A stretch of DNA of 64,000 nt from CBDCGJ01 sp965238305. Its GTDB lineage: Bacteria; Pseudomonadota; Alphaproteobacteria; GCA-2731375. The stretch's first letter is position 1. Every line of letters begins with the position of its first letter. The stretch lies in the NCBI GenBank assembly GCA_965238305.1, contig CBDEHK010000001.1, positions 1,426,001 through 1,490,000 of the forward strand, written 5' to 3'. A program made the translations under genes and the position numbers. Positions 8,942 to 17,719 of the stretch are shown here, in pieces. The notes beneath the pieces are model-generated. The model had not been told where the DNA came from. It was given only the letters and a program-made list of their open reading frames with translations, and did no database searches.

Positions 8942-9328
8942 ATGCCTATTACTTCACTTTACACGGCCTTGCTCGCCGCATGGATGCTGTTTCTGGCGAT
9001 CCGGGTGATCCACGGGCGGCGCAGCAAACGAATTAGTCTGGGGACCGCCAAAGATCCGCTGTTTGAACGTCGGGTGCGGGCGCACGGCAATTTAATCGAG
9101 TATGCGCCGATTTGTTTGTTATGCCTGCTGCTCCTGGAAATGAACGGCATGGCGGCGGCGGTTCTGCATGGTCTTGGCATCATGTTGATAGGGGGTCGCT
9201 TGTTACATGGCTGGGCGTTATCATTTACCCAGAAAAACGCTTTTGGGCGCACCGCCGGGGCGCTGCTGACCTTTATCATGCTTGGCCTATCCATCTGCAT
9301 TCTGCTCTGGCAAGTAGTGTTTTCATAA
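8942..9328 (+). CDS. MAPEG-family membrane protein
   Basis: A 128-residue protein with four hydrophobic helices. The charged loop after helix 1 (DPLFERRVRAHGNLIEYAPI) matches the MAPEG signature R-x-R-A-H-x-N-x-x-E-x-x-P, the glutathione-binding part of microsomal glutathione transferase-like proteins. Bacterial members are inner-membrane proteins, mostly of unproved activity. The next gene is a thiol-redox AhpD-like protein 26 bp downstream, so the two may be co-expressed. Confidence 0.85.
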   Translation: MPITSLYTALLAAWMLFLAIRVIHGRRSKRISLGTAKDPLFERRVRAHGNLIEYAPICLLCLLLLEMNGMAAAVLHGLGIMLIGGRLLHGWALSFTQKNAFGRTAGALLTFIMLGLSICILLWQVVFS

Positions 9329-9354
9329 TCGTGATGTCAGAAGGAACGAAATTA

Positions 9355-10446
9355 ATGGAAAATCTATTTACGGATCCACCTCTGGCAATACGAGCTGATT
9401 TGTTGTCAGCGCTTCACACCAGTTGGGCGGAACTTGGTGAGGTTGGGGCATGGTTGGATGCGGGGGAAAGGATCGCGGTTGCGGCGGCAGCGCGGCAGGC
9501 TTGGGATTGCCCACTTTGTCAGCGACGTAAAGAAGCTCTTTCACCCTACACGATCACTGGTTCGCATTACGCAACAAGCGCCTTGCCGGATAGTTGGGTT
9601 GAAGTCATCCACCGGGTGGTGACAGATTCCGGACGGTTGAGCGAAGCCTGGCTGAAGGAGGTGTTGGCGGGCGACATCGTTGAAGATGAATTTGTCGAAA
9701 TCGTTAGCGTTGCCGTGATCGCAGTGACCATCGACACCTTCACGGCCGCCATCGGTCGAGCCGCTTTGGCGTTGCCGACCGCGAAACCTGGCGAGCCGCT
9801 TCGGCAACCGGAACCCAGCGCAAAACCAGGACCGGGCTGGATTTCAACGATCGCACCGGAAGATGCGGGTCCCGATTTTGCCGATTTTTATGCCGGTGGG
9901 TCGGATTTCTATATCCGCCGCGCCCTAACTCTCGTGCCGGCGGAGGTGCGGCGATTTTTCGCCCTCATGAATACGCTTTATATGCCTGATCCGCGGGTTC
10001 ATGAATTCGACGGCTTGGACCGTTCAATCGTCCGCGCCCAGGCCGAATATTTGGCCGCCCGTGCCTCGGCCCGACTGAACTGTTATTATTGAACGACCAG
10101 CCATGCGATGCGGCTCCGTGTGAGCGGCCAGGAAACAGGACAGGATTACGATATCACGGCAGTGGTGGCTGGGACGGAATTGGCGCCGAATGTCGCGGAC
10201 GGTGCGATTATGCAGGTATTTGTCGACGCGGTCATGGATCGCGATGGCGACGCCGTCGAAAAAATCCGGCTAGCGGTGTCGGCACAATGTGGTGACGCGG
10301 CAATGATTGATGCGGCAGCGGTGATCGCCGCCTTCAATGCCTATCCACGGATCGCCGACGCGACGGGCATTCCACTAGAAGACGCCAAGGCTGCAGCCAC
10401 AGCCGAACTTCGCGAAGAATTGGGATTGGGGTCGATGCAGCCGTGA
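9355..10446 (+). CDS. AhpD/CMD-like protein with in-frame TGA: candidate selenoprotein
   Basis: Translated with one in-frame TGA (10090-10092) read as selenocysteine, this is a 363-residue protein. The first part has DCPLCQRRKEALSPYTI (Cys52, Cys55), then helices with VVTDSGRLSEAW. Near residue 243 comes the carboxymuconolactone-decarboxylase/AhpD active-site region, RASARLNCYY, then TGA at codon 246, then TTSHAMRLRVSG. In relatives this is N-x-C-x-Y-C-x-x-x-H, so the TGA replaces the resolving Cys, giving C-x-x-U. The 117 codons after the TGA stay in frame and keep the family ending (VIAAFNAYPRIADATGIPLE), and there is no ribosome site for a separate start at 10108. AhpD-like selenoproteins are known from marine metagenomes. 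The alternative is a Cys-to-stop mutation in a pseudogene. The ATG at 9355 follows AGAAGGA. Confidence 0.75.
10110..10128 (+). other. candidate bacterial SECIS hairpin
   Basis: GCTC (10113-10116) pairs with GAGC (10122-10125) around a five-base loop CGTGT; after one G-G mismatch, two further pairs (10110-10111 with 10127-10128) extend the stem. The loop begins 25 nt after the TGA and carries a G in its first two bases, as bacterial SECIS elements usually do. Found by eye; not folded by a program. Confidence 0.45.
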
Positions 10447-10472
10447 AATGTTATGATTGACCGGCCAGCCCG

Positions 10473-11609
10473 CTATCGGGATAAGGCCGCGATGCGACTT
10501 TCGGGGAAGATCAAACTGGCTATGGTGCCCTGACCGGGCATCGACGTGATCTCCAATTCGCCGCCATGCAGTTCGATCATGCTTTTCACAATTGTCAGAC
10601 CCAGGCCAGTACCGTTTTGGCTGCGGGTGTGGACATTGGCCAATTGTGCGAACGGTTTGGTGACAAGGGTGAGTTCTGTCTCGTCCATGCCGATGCCGGT
10701 ATCTTGTACGCTAATTTGCAACCCGTTCGTCGTCCGGCTAGCGTGCAATGTAACCTGACCGCCATCGTCGGTAAATTTCAACGCGTTGGACAAAAGGTTT
10801 AACGCCATCTGCTTAAAGACGCGGGGATCAGCATGTAACTTAAGGCCGTCGACCGGGGCATCGAGGGTGAATGCGATATTCTTGTCGACTAACTGATTTT
10901 TGAGGATTAGCAGACAATCGTTCAAGGAGCGGGTGACCTCAAAAACTTCCTCCGCCAATTCGAATTTACCGGCTTCGACTTTTGAAAGGTCCAAGATTTC
11001 AGAAATGATCGACAATAGATGCGCCCCACTTTCGTGAATGTGGGCCCCATATTCGACATATTTCTGATTTTCAAGCGGTCCAAACATCTCCATCTTGATC
11101 GACTCAGAAAATCCAATTATCGCGTTGAGCGGTGTGCGCAGCTCGTGGCTCATCGAAGCCAGGAAAGAAGATTTGGCGTGATTGGCTTCTTCCGCTTTGA
11201 CCGCCATCATTTCGAGCTCGACAGCCAGTGTTTTTAACTCCGCTTCGGTTCGATTGCGGTGATCAATTTCGCGGTCCAATCGCTGGATCGCCGGCAACCA
11301 ACTCGCCATCCCGATCCCAGTAAGAATGGTGCCGGGAAAATATATAAATACCGCTAATATAGTCCTCCGCGCTTCCCACCAACCAGCTGCCATGAATTCT
11401 TGGTTGTCAAAATTACGGACGACAGAGGCGAGATAATCGAACAAAGTGCCGAAGGAAACCAGCGAAACGCCAATAATAATAAGGAGAAAACCGCGATCTA
11501 CGCGCTGCAATCGATTGCGGCGGCAGAGGAGCAAGATTGGGATCGCCGTTACGCCAGCAAAGGTCAAAAAACTCGAGTCGAAAAATGGAGTGAGTAGACT
11601 TAGCATATA
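10473..11609 (-). CDS. membrane sensor histidine kinase
   Basis: About 378 residues from the ATG at 11609; an in-frame TTG at 11720 would add 37 residues that look non-coding, so I chose the ATG although neither has a good ribosome site. The N-terminal 110 residues hold about four membrane helices, followed by a coiled segment and a HisKA domain with SFLASMSHELRTPLNAIIGF. The ATPase domain shows the N-box (MALNLLSNALKFTDDGG), G1 (DTGIGMDE) and G2 (NGTGLGLTIVKSMIELHGG). No response regulator is adjacent. It is convergent with the selenoprotein candidate (26 bp between stops). Confidence 0.85.
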   Translation of the reverse strand, partial: YMLSLLTPFFDSSFLTFAGVTAIPILLLCRRNRLQRVDRGFLLIIIGVSLVSFGTLFDYLASVVRNFDNQEFMAAGWWEARRTILAVFIYFPGTILTGIGMASWLPAIQRLDREIDHRNRTEAELKTLAVELEMMAVKAEEANHAKSSFLASMSHELRTPLNAIIGFSESIKMEMFGPLENQKYVEYGAHIHESGAHLLSIISEILDLSKVEAGKFELAEEVFEVTRSLNDCLLILKNQLVDKNIAFTLDAPVDGLKLHADPRVFKQMALNLLSNALKFTDDGGQVTLHASRTTNGLQISVQDTGIGMDETELTLVTKPFAQLANVHTRSQNGTGLGLTIVKSMIELHGGELEITSMPGQGTIASLIFPESRIAALSR

Positions 11610-11869
11610 GAATATTCGAATCCAAAACTTGTCATCGGTAGCATTACGGTCATTCGAAAATGTCCAGTGTAATTTCCAATAGCCGTTTGTCGATTGAACA
11701 GCTGAAGGAAGAGCAACCAAATTAAGTTCAAAAAACCACTAAATTCTGTTCAAGCCTATTTGATTATGTTTAACGGACCGTAAACGAACGAAATGGAAAG
11801 CTCAGCTTCTGCTTCTGCGTGCTGCGCTTTCCAAATTGTCGGTTGCGTGCGGCTGGTCGGGAGGTTGAC

Positions 11870-12235
11870 TTATCCGGCCGCGGAAAATGCGATTTTATTA
11901 CCGTCAAGATCCCGGAAATAGCCGAAGTTCATGGTGCCACGAGGCCCCGGTGCGCCTTCATCGCTGCCACCAAGTTCCAATGCCTTGGCGTGCAGTTTTG
12001 CGACCGTGTCAGCATCTTCGACATTGAGAGCGATCATGGTGCCGTGGCCGCCGGTCGCCACCTTACCATCGTAAGGTTTGATAACACCAAACATCGCAAT
12101 CCCCGGCTTCGCCGACCAAAGTACGAGGCGATCGTTCGGTTCAATCCGCTTTAAGTTCAAATCTGCGAACAAAGCATCATAAAACGCCGCTGCTTTTTCG
12201 AGGTCATTGGTGCCGATCGTAGTGTATCCGATCAT
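11870..12235 (-). CDS. VOC/glyoxalase-family protein
   Basis: A 121-residue single VOC domain module. It opens MIGYTTIGTNDLEKAAAFYD, the usual first strand and helix, and ends with G-Y-F-R-D-L-D-G-N-K-I-A-F, the usual last strand. Such proteins are small metal-dependent lyases, isomerases or dioxygenases, or binding proteins. A His in GGHGTMIALNV may be a ligand; the first-strand His is absent. The start is the ATG behind AAAAGGA; a TTG two codons earlier is possible. It is divergent from the HAD gene at 12352. Confidence 0.8.
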   Translation of the reverse strand: MIGYTTIGTNDLEKAAAFYDALFADLNLKRIEPNDRLVLWSAKPGIAMFGVIKPYDGKVATGGHGTMIALNVEDADTVAKLHAKALELGGSDEGAPGPRGTMNFGYFRDLDGNKIAFSAAG

Positions 12236-12351
12236 CGTCAAAATTCCTTTTATTTGGATAAATATATTTGAATGTTTGCGCGGAACCGCGCCAAGATATC
12301 GCCATCATACGTCACTCGAAAATTTACGGCAACAAAGCAAGGCGAAATTTA

Positions 12352-12993
12352 ATGCAGATATTCTTCGACGTTGATGGTGTGCTGATCGATGGCTATCACG
12401 CGGATCCGGCCCGGCACCGGCCTTGGGATGTTGATCTGGATGCTGATCTTGGTGTTTCACGTGAAAACTTTCAACGCGCCTTGTTCGCGCCAGGTGGGGA
12501 CGGCCAAGAACCGCTCATTCATCAGGCCGCGCGCGGGGAAAGAGACATTCTTGAGATCTTGGCGGAGGTGCTGGGCGGTCTCGGGACAGAAGTGACGCCG
12601 GCAGCCTTTCTGAACTATTGGCTTGAAAAAGATAGCGTCGTCAACCAGCCACTTTTCGATGTCATCGAAATACTGAACAAGCAGGATAATATGAACCTGT
12701 TTGTCGCCACAGGACAAGAGCATCGCCGCGCCCACTACCTTTGGGACGAGCTGGGTTTTCGCAACTATTTTCGCGAGATGTTCTATTCCGCCCGTCTCGG
12801 GCAGCTAAAAGATAGTCCTGAATTTTTTCACACGATCGGCCGATTGTTAGGGGATCGGAACGACGATTCGCCGCTTTTCTTCGATGATCGCGGTGATGTT
12901 ATATCCTTCGCCAAGGAAGCCGGTTGGGATGCCCATATCTATCGCGATCTTAACGATGTCACCGCGCATCCACGCCTGCGACCGTATTTATAA
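12352..12993 (+). CDS. HAD-superfamily hydrolase
   Basis: A 213-residue protein starting at the ATG at 12352 (AAGGCG upstream). The four HAD motifs are visible: FFDVDGVLIDG (nucleophile Asp and acid/base Asp), V-A-T-G-Q, a Lys in QLKDSPEFF, and LFFDDRGDV. It resembles small phosphatases of the haloacid dehalogenase class with a helical cap (subclass I); the substrate is unknown. A parS-like sequence lies inside the reading frame at 12453-12468. Confidence 0.82.
   Translation: MQIFFDVDGVLIDGYHADPARHRPWDVDLDADLGVSRENFQRALFAPGGDGQEPLIHQAARGERDILEILAEVLGGLGTEVTPAAFLNYWLEKDSVVNQPLFDVIEILNKQDNMNLFVATGQEHRRAHYLWDELGFRNYFREMFYSARLGQLKDSPEFFHTIGRLLGDRNDDSPLFFDDRGDVISFAKEAGWDAHIYRDLNDVTAHPRLRPYL
12453..12468. 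other. parS-like site, near consensus
   Basis: TGTTTCACGTGAAAAC matches the ParB binding site TGTTTCACGTGAAACA at 14 of 16 positions and keeps the full 12-bp palindromic core TTTCACGTGAAA. It lies inside the HAD gene, as parS sites often lie in genes. A perfect copy is 16 kb away at 28605. Confidence 0.5.
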
Positions 12994-13030
12994 TCCGTTT
13001 TGCCTTTGTGCCCGACGAAACCGAATTTCA

Positions 13031-13480
13031 CTATTTCGGCAGGCGGATGCGGTAATATTGTTCGCCATTGTCGATTTTTTCTTTATGCCAACCTCGGTCG
13101 GCATAGAATGCGTCGGCGCGGGTTCCGATGCCGGTACTCAACCAGGCTTCAGAGTGGCCCTTGTCGCCAAGCCAGGCAAGCGCTTGGGCAAGCAGTTTGC
13201 GGCCATAACCTTTGCCTTCGTGGCCAGGTCGGACAAAAAGTGCAAAAATCTGCTGGTCGCGATTGTCGGCCATCGAGAAACCGACTATTTCACCGGCCAA
13301 ATCCATGACCCAACAGGCAAGCTCTCCAGCCGCGATGTCGGTGAGCAGATTTTCCGGTGTGATCCCCAACAAGGTTAGTTCATCCAGGCTCATATGGTTT
13401 TCTTGCACGCTGGTACGAAGTTCGAAAATTGCTGCCATGTCGATGGTGATCGCTGGTCTAAGAACAGGATTCAGTGCCAC
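13031..13480 (-). CDS. GNAT-family N-acetyltransferase
   Basis: A 149-residue single GNAT domain. Acetyl-CoA-binding motif A is seen at ALFVRPGHEGKGYGRKLL, preceded by the strand IVGFSMADNRDQQIF and followed by the motif-B region ADAFYADRGW. Substrate unknown. Convergent with the HAD gene. The ATG at 13438 (MAAIFELRTSVQ) is a possible later start. Confidence 0.85.
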   Translation of the reverse strand: MALNPVLRPAITIDMAAIFELRTSVQENHMSLDELTLLGITPENLLTDIAAGELACWVMDLAGEIVGFSMADNRDQQIFALFVRPGHEGKGYGRKLLAQALAWLGDKGHSEAWLSTGIGTRADAFYADRGWHKEKIDNGEQYYRIRLPK

Positions 13481-13616
13481 AGCTGCCCCAATTCAAGCTG
13501 CAAACGACACCGGTGCAGACAATTCATACAAGTGAAAATCCAGCTTGCATCTGTAAACTTCCGGCATGGCGTAGCAACTTTTTAGTTTCAATTTCGACCA
13601 TATCGCATATTTCTGA

Positions 13617-14705
13617 TCATTGAAAAGTTCCAGTTTCCGCTTTGAGCCGGCGGCGATAAAGTTCAAGGGGCTGAGCAACAAATTTATTCAAGAGATAGGC
13701 TACCAGAATGATTGCGCCAATGGTGAACAAATCAAAAATCTTATCCATGATCGTACCGTCGCGATGATAAACCAGCGACATCGAATACATCACCAATATA
13801 TGGCCGACGTAAATCGGATAACTCAACTCACCCATTTTGCGGTCTAGTTGGTTAAGGCTCTGGAACTCAAACAAAACCGGCAGGATCACAAAGGTGAAAG
13901 CGATGACAATGATGTAATTGATTACAAAGTTCAGATGCATATTGGACCCGAGATTGGGCCAGAAAACCGGGTTAAGGAGCAGAAAAAAGATGTAAGTAAA
14001 GCTGAGAGTTGAGATTAGTCTGGCGGATAAGAACCAGTTTCTCACTCGGGAAAGCAAAACCCGATGGCTGACGGCGCCTAACAAAAATAGCGCCATTTCT
14101 GTAGCTGCAAATCGGTGCATCCAAGGATCCGCCAACCCAAATCCGGAGATCACGAAAATTAGTCGCAAACCAAGTGACAGGACCAATAACAGCAGAATTC
14201 GTGGCCAACTTTTCAATACAAAAGGGGCGATGAGGTAAAACATCAACTCAATCCCCAGGGTCCAAGCCTGAGGAACGATTAAACCGCGAGAAAGGATACG
14301 ATCGGAATTCCGGTAGTCGCCCGAAAACGAAAACACACCATCATTGACGGTCGCGAAATAAGTCAGGTCTTGAAAAAATATTGTAATATTCGACCACACC
14401 AATAACAGCAATGCTTCACCCGGGAGGTCCCGAAAAGTGCCGTACCAAAATGAATGCTCGCCGGCGACATAGACGATGACGGCGCAAATAGCGACGACAT
14501 AATAGAGCGGGAATATCCGCATGGCCCGGCTCAAATAGAATTGCCAAGCCGTCGCATATCTCGTGTTCTCCACCAAAATATACGACATTAGGAAACCGGA
14601 TATCATGTAGAAGATTTGCACCGCGATTACACTATCGACGGAAAACGCAAACCGGCCATGGGCACCGACAACCGAAAACGCCAAGATAACTCTTACCCAC
14701 CCCAT
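13617..14705 (-). CDS. acyltransferase family 3 (OafA/YrhL-like) membrane protein
   Basis: A 362-residue protein with about 10 hydrophobic helices. It carries the family's early His/Arg region (FSVVGAHGRFAFSVDSV), IFYMISGFLMSYIL, and FYLSRAMRIFPLYYVV. These enzymes O-acylate sugars, lipids or cell-wall glycans at the inner membrane. No polysaccharide genes are nearby, so the acceptor cannot be guessed. It is slightly shorter at the N-terminus than most relatives, so a more upstream start is possible, though no better one is visible. Confidence 0.82.
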   Translation of the reverse strand: MGWVRVILAFSVVGAHGRFAFSVDSVIAVQIFYMISGFLMSYILVENTRYATAWQFYLSRAMRIFPLYYVVAICAVIVYVAGEHSFWYGTFRDLPGEALLLLVWSNITIFFQDLTYFATVNDGVFSFSGDYRNSDRILSRGLIVPQAWTLGIELMFYLIAPFVLKSWPRILLLLVLSLGLRLIFVISGFGLADPWMHRFAATEMALFLLGAVSHRVLLSRVRNWFLSARLISTLSFTYIFFLLLNPVFWPNLGSNMHLNFVINYIIVIAFTFVILPVLFEFQSLNQLDRKMGELSYPIYVGHILVMYSMSLVYHRDGTIMDKIFDLFTIGAIILVAYLLNKFVAQPLELYRRRLKAETGTFQ

Positions 14706-14742
14706 GGATCGAATGACTTTCTATTGGTTCTTTTTGCTCAAA

Positions 14743-15339
14743 CTATGCAACAAAGGCGACTTGCGGATGAAAACTGAAATCCTCGTTGGGCGGGTTGATC
14801 ATCGGTTGGAAGGCCGTTTGTCCTATTGTTTGAGCATAATAATTCAAGGCCCAAGTTACTGTCGGGAAGGCAAGCTCCGCCCAGGGGATATCCTGCCAGG
14901 CGACCAGTGCAACCTCTGAAGTTTCCTCACCGACGGAAAATTCCGGTTTGGCCAAGCTGGCGCGATATATCATCTGCACTTGCGAAATCCGGGCGATGGT
15001 GTAAATCCCCAACAGGGCATCAATCTTAATGTCAGCGTTGGCCTCTTCTCGGGCTTCTCTTGCGGCGCCCTCGTCCGGGGCCTCATGATCTTCCAAATAT
15101 CCGGCCGGGACTGTCCAATAACCTGACCTGGGCTCAATCGAGCGTTTGCAAATCAGGAACTTGTCGCCATAAGTAACTACCGCACCCGCGACTATTTTTG
15201 GGTTTTGGTAATGTATCCAGCCGCAGTCGTCGCAGACATGTCTTTCCCGGCTGTCGCCATCGGGAACATGTTTCAAAAACGGATAGCTGGACATGGGGCC
15301 GTTGTTCATGGCGCTGACTTTGGCATTATCCGCATTCAT
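14743..15339 (-). CDS. NUDIX hydrolase with N-terminal zinc-ribbon-like segment
   Basis: A 198-residue cytoplasmic enzyme. The N-terminus has a Cys pair, HVCDDCGWIHYQNPKIV, as in NudC-like and related NUDIX proteins. The NUDIX box is complete: G-Y-L-E-D-H-E-A-P-D-E then GAAREAREEANADI. Members hydrolyse nucleoside diphosphate derivatives (ADP-ribose, NADH, dinucleotides). In-frame Met codons at residues 11 and 16 are alternative starts. It is followed on the same strand by the acyltransferase gene with a 37-bp gap. Confidence 0.85.
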   Translation of the reverse strand: MNADNAKVSAMNNGPMSSYPFLKHVPDGDSRERHVCDDCGWIHYQNPKIVAGAVVTYGDKFLICKRSIEPRSGYWTVPAGYLEDHEAPDEGAAREAREEANADIKIDALLGIYTIARISQVQMIYRASLAKPEFSVGEETSEVALVAWQDIPWAELAFPTVTWALNYYAQTIGQTAFQPMINPPNEDFSFHPQVAFVA

Positions 15340-15516
15340 CGTCCAGCATGGAAACGAGCCAGATTAGCAAATTGTTATTTAGAAATTTACTTTGGAGTAG
15401 GTTTAAGCGAGTATCCGTCGTGACCCAGCAATCGGATATTGCGGCGCATAGTGCGATCGCAAATAGCGTTAGGAAGGTCGGTCATAACTGGTTCTATCCC
15501 ATGAAGATTGTGACAT

Positions 15517-16062
15517 ATGAAGTTTGTAGAAATTGATGACTTGATCGCCGGTATTTCGTCCGACTTGATCGCTGATTTAGCGCTGTATTGGGAGCGCTTA
15601 CGCGGTGGGCGAATTTTACCTTTGCGCGCGGAACTGGATCCGATTGGCATCGGTCGGGCGCTGTCGCAGATTTGGCTCGTCGACTGCACCAACCTGGATC
15701 GAATTACTCATCAATTGGTCGGCGAAGGTATCAAAATTGGTTACGATGAAAGTCCAGTCGGGCGCACCGTCGATGAAGTACATGACGCTGAGACTGCGTC
15801 CTATTTGCGCAGCATGGCGGTTCTTATAGCAAAGAAAAAATGCGTTCTGCACGGTATCTCGCGGACCGCTGATAAGGCGCGGTTACGGTGGGACGTGGAA
15901 CGGATCGCCTTGCCATTTGCATCTGAACCGGACACCGAAGTCAGCCACATCTTGGGCGGTTCGGTGGTGATCGAACAATCGCCGAACAGTTTCATTCATC
16001 GCAAACAACTGAAAGGCCAGTTCGACCCCACGGCCACCGTCGCTTATCAGCCGAAACTCTAA
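15517..16062 (+). CDS. PAS_5-type sensor protein
   Basis: A 181-residue protein with the start pattern of the PAS_5 (PF07310) family: ALYWERLRGGRILPLRAELD, then SQIWLVDCTNLDRITHQLVG, then G-R-T-V-D-E-V. The family is largely alphaproteobacterial; members are stand-alone PAS-like domains of unknown ligand. A second, more divergent member is at 59095. The gene runs toward the acyl-CoA ligase at 16166 and may be co-transcribed with it. Confidence 0.75.
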   Translation: MKFVEIDDLIAGISSDLIADLALYWERLRGGRILPLRAELDPIGIGRALSQIWLVDCTNLDRITHQLVGEGIKIGYDESPVGRTVDEVHDAETASYLRSMAVLIAKKKCVLHGISRTADKARLRWDVERIALPFASEPDTEVSHILGGSVVIEQSPNSFIHRKQLKGQFDPTATVAYQPKL

Positions 16063-16165
16063 CCTCTCTCGACTTCAAAATTCGGACCAAGTCTTGCGCT
16101 TCGCGGATATCGTTTGCAAGACAACGAGGAGGATAGAAGGCCAGCGAAATGAAGGAAGCGCGTCC

Positions 16166-17716
16166 ATGTATCCAGGTAAACATGCCCTTACTCATCCTGA
16201 GAAGCCGGCCTTCATTATGGCCGGGACCGGCGAACAGGTAAGTTATCGCGAATATGAAGCACGCGCCAATCGCTTGGCTAATTTTTTGTATGAATATGGC
16301 TTGCGGCGCGGCGATCATTATTCGGTGCTGATGGAGAATAATGCGCGCTATCTCGAGAGTTGTGCGGCGGGAGAACGTTCGGGCCATTATTATACCTGCA
16401 TCAATTCCTATCTGACGGCCGATGAAGTGGCCTATATCGTCAACAATAGTGAATCCAAGGTTCTGATCACCTCGCAGGCGCGACGCGAGGTGGCAATGGC
16501 TGCGCTGCAGCAATGTCCGAATGTCAGTCTTTGCCTGATTGTGGACGGGCAGGGTGACGGCGAAAAATTCCGAAATCTCGATGAAGCTACTGCAAGCTGT
16601 GCGACGTCGCCGTTGGCGGTAGAACATTCCGGCACGGCGATGCTTTATTCTTCCGGCACGACCGGTCAGCCAAAGGGCATTTTGCGGCAGCTGACGGATG
16701 ATACGCCGGATCAGCAATTACCGGTCTTTGGATTTCTGCAAGACCTTTGGCAATACCGCGAAGGGATGATTTATCTGTCGCCGGCGCCGCTTTATCATTC
16801 CGCGCCCAATGCGGCGGTGAATTTCACCATTCGGTTTGGCGGCACCGCGATCATCATGGAACGCTTCGATCCGGAACAATATTTGTCGCTGATCGAAAAA
16901 TACCGCGTTACCCACAGTCAATTGGTGCCAACGATGTTTTCCCGCATGTTGAAAATGCCGGATGAAGTGCGCCGGCGCTACGATCTAAGTTCGCTGGAAA
17001 TCGCCATTCACGCCGCGGCACCTTGCCCGGTACAGGTGAAAGAGCAGATGATCGATTGGTGGGGCCCGATCATTCACGAATATTATGGCGCCACCGAAGG
17101 CTTAGGGTTCACTGCCTGCAACAGTGAAGAATGGCTGGCCCATAAAGGTTCCGTCGGTAAAGTCATGTTGGGCGTAATACATATCCTGGACGACGATATG
17201 CAGCCTTTACCTTTAGGCACGCCCGGGACGGTGTGGTTTGAGACCGCCAGTGAGTTTGAATATTTCAATGACCCGGAACGGACCGAAGAAGCAAAGTCAT
17301 CTGATGGCAGCATGAGTACGGTTGGCGATGTCGGTTATATCGACGAGGACAATTATCTCTACCTTACTGATCGCGCGACCTTCATGATCGTCTCCGGCGG
17401 GGTGAATATTTATCCCCAGGAATGTGAGAACCTGCTGATTACGCATCCCAAAGTTGCCGATGCGGCTGTCTTCGGTGTCCCCAACGAAGATATGGGGGAA
17501 GAGGTGAAAGCGGTCGTGCAGCCGATGCCAGAAATTGCCGGTGATGAAGCGTTGGCGGATGAATTGATCGTTTTCTGCCAAGAACATCTGGCCAGGCTGA
17601 AATGCCCACGAAGCATAGATTTCGACCTGGAATTACCGCGCCTGCCGACTGGAAAACTTTATAAGCGGGTCTTGCGGGACCGTTATTGGGGCGAAGGTAA
17701 CAGCCGTATCTTGTAA
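16166..17716 (+). CDS. AMP-dependent acyl-CoA synthetase/ligase
   Basis: A 516-residue ANL-superfamily enzyme that activates a carboxylic acid with ATP and CoA. The P-loop-like A3 motif is LYSSGTTGQPKGI, A5 is YYGATEGLGF, A7/A8 lie around TVGDVGYIDEDNYLYLTDRA, and the C-terminal catalytic Lys region is LPRLPTGKLYKRVLRDRYW. Length is usual for medium/long-chain or aryl acid ligases. The ATG at 16166 has GAAGGA upstream; the in-frame start at 16094 lacks a ribosome site. The substrate is not predictable. It is convergent with the cyclase at 17720, with only 3 bp between stops. Confidence 0.9.
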   Translation: MYPGKHALTHPEKPAFIMAGTGEQVSYREYEARANRLANFLYEYGLRRGDHYSVLMENNARYLESCAAGERSGHYYTCINSYLTADEVAYIVNNSESKVLITSQARREVAMAALQQCPNVSLCLIVDGQGDGEKFRNLDEATASCATSPLAVEHSGTAMLYSSGTTGQPKGILRQLTDDTPDQQLPVFGFLQDLWQYREGMIYLSPAPLYHSAPNAAVNFTIRFGGTAIIMERFDPEQYLSLIEKYRVTHSQLVPTMFSRMLKMPDEVRRRYDLSSLEIAIHAAAPCPVQVKEQMIDWWGPIIHEYYGATEGLGFTACNSEEWLAHKGSVGKVMLGVIHILDDDMQPLPLGTPGTVWFETASEFEYFNDPERTEEAKSSDGSMSTVGDVGYIDEDNYLYLTDRATFMIVSGGVNIYPQECENLLITHPKVADAAVFGVPNEDMGEEVKAVVQPMPEIAGDEALADELIVFCQEHLARLKCPRSIDFDLELPRLPTGKLYKRVLRDRYWGEGNSRIL

Positions 17717-17719
17717 GCG

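Noticed and set aside
10108..10446. A separate 112-residue gene starting at ATG 10108
   Set aside because: It is in frame with the upstream CMD gene across one TGA, lacks its own ribosome site and continues the same fold, so it is the C-terminal part of the candidate selenoprotein.
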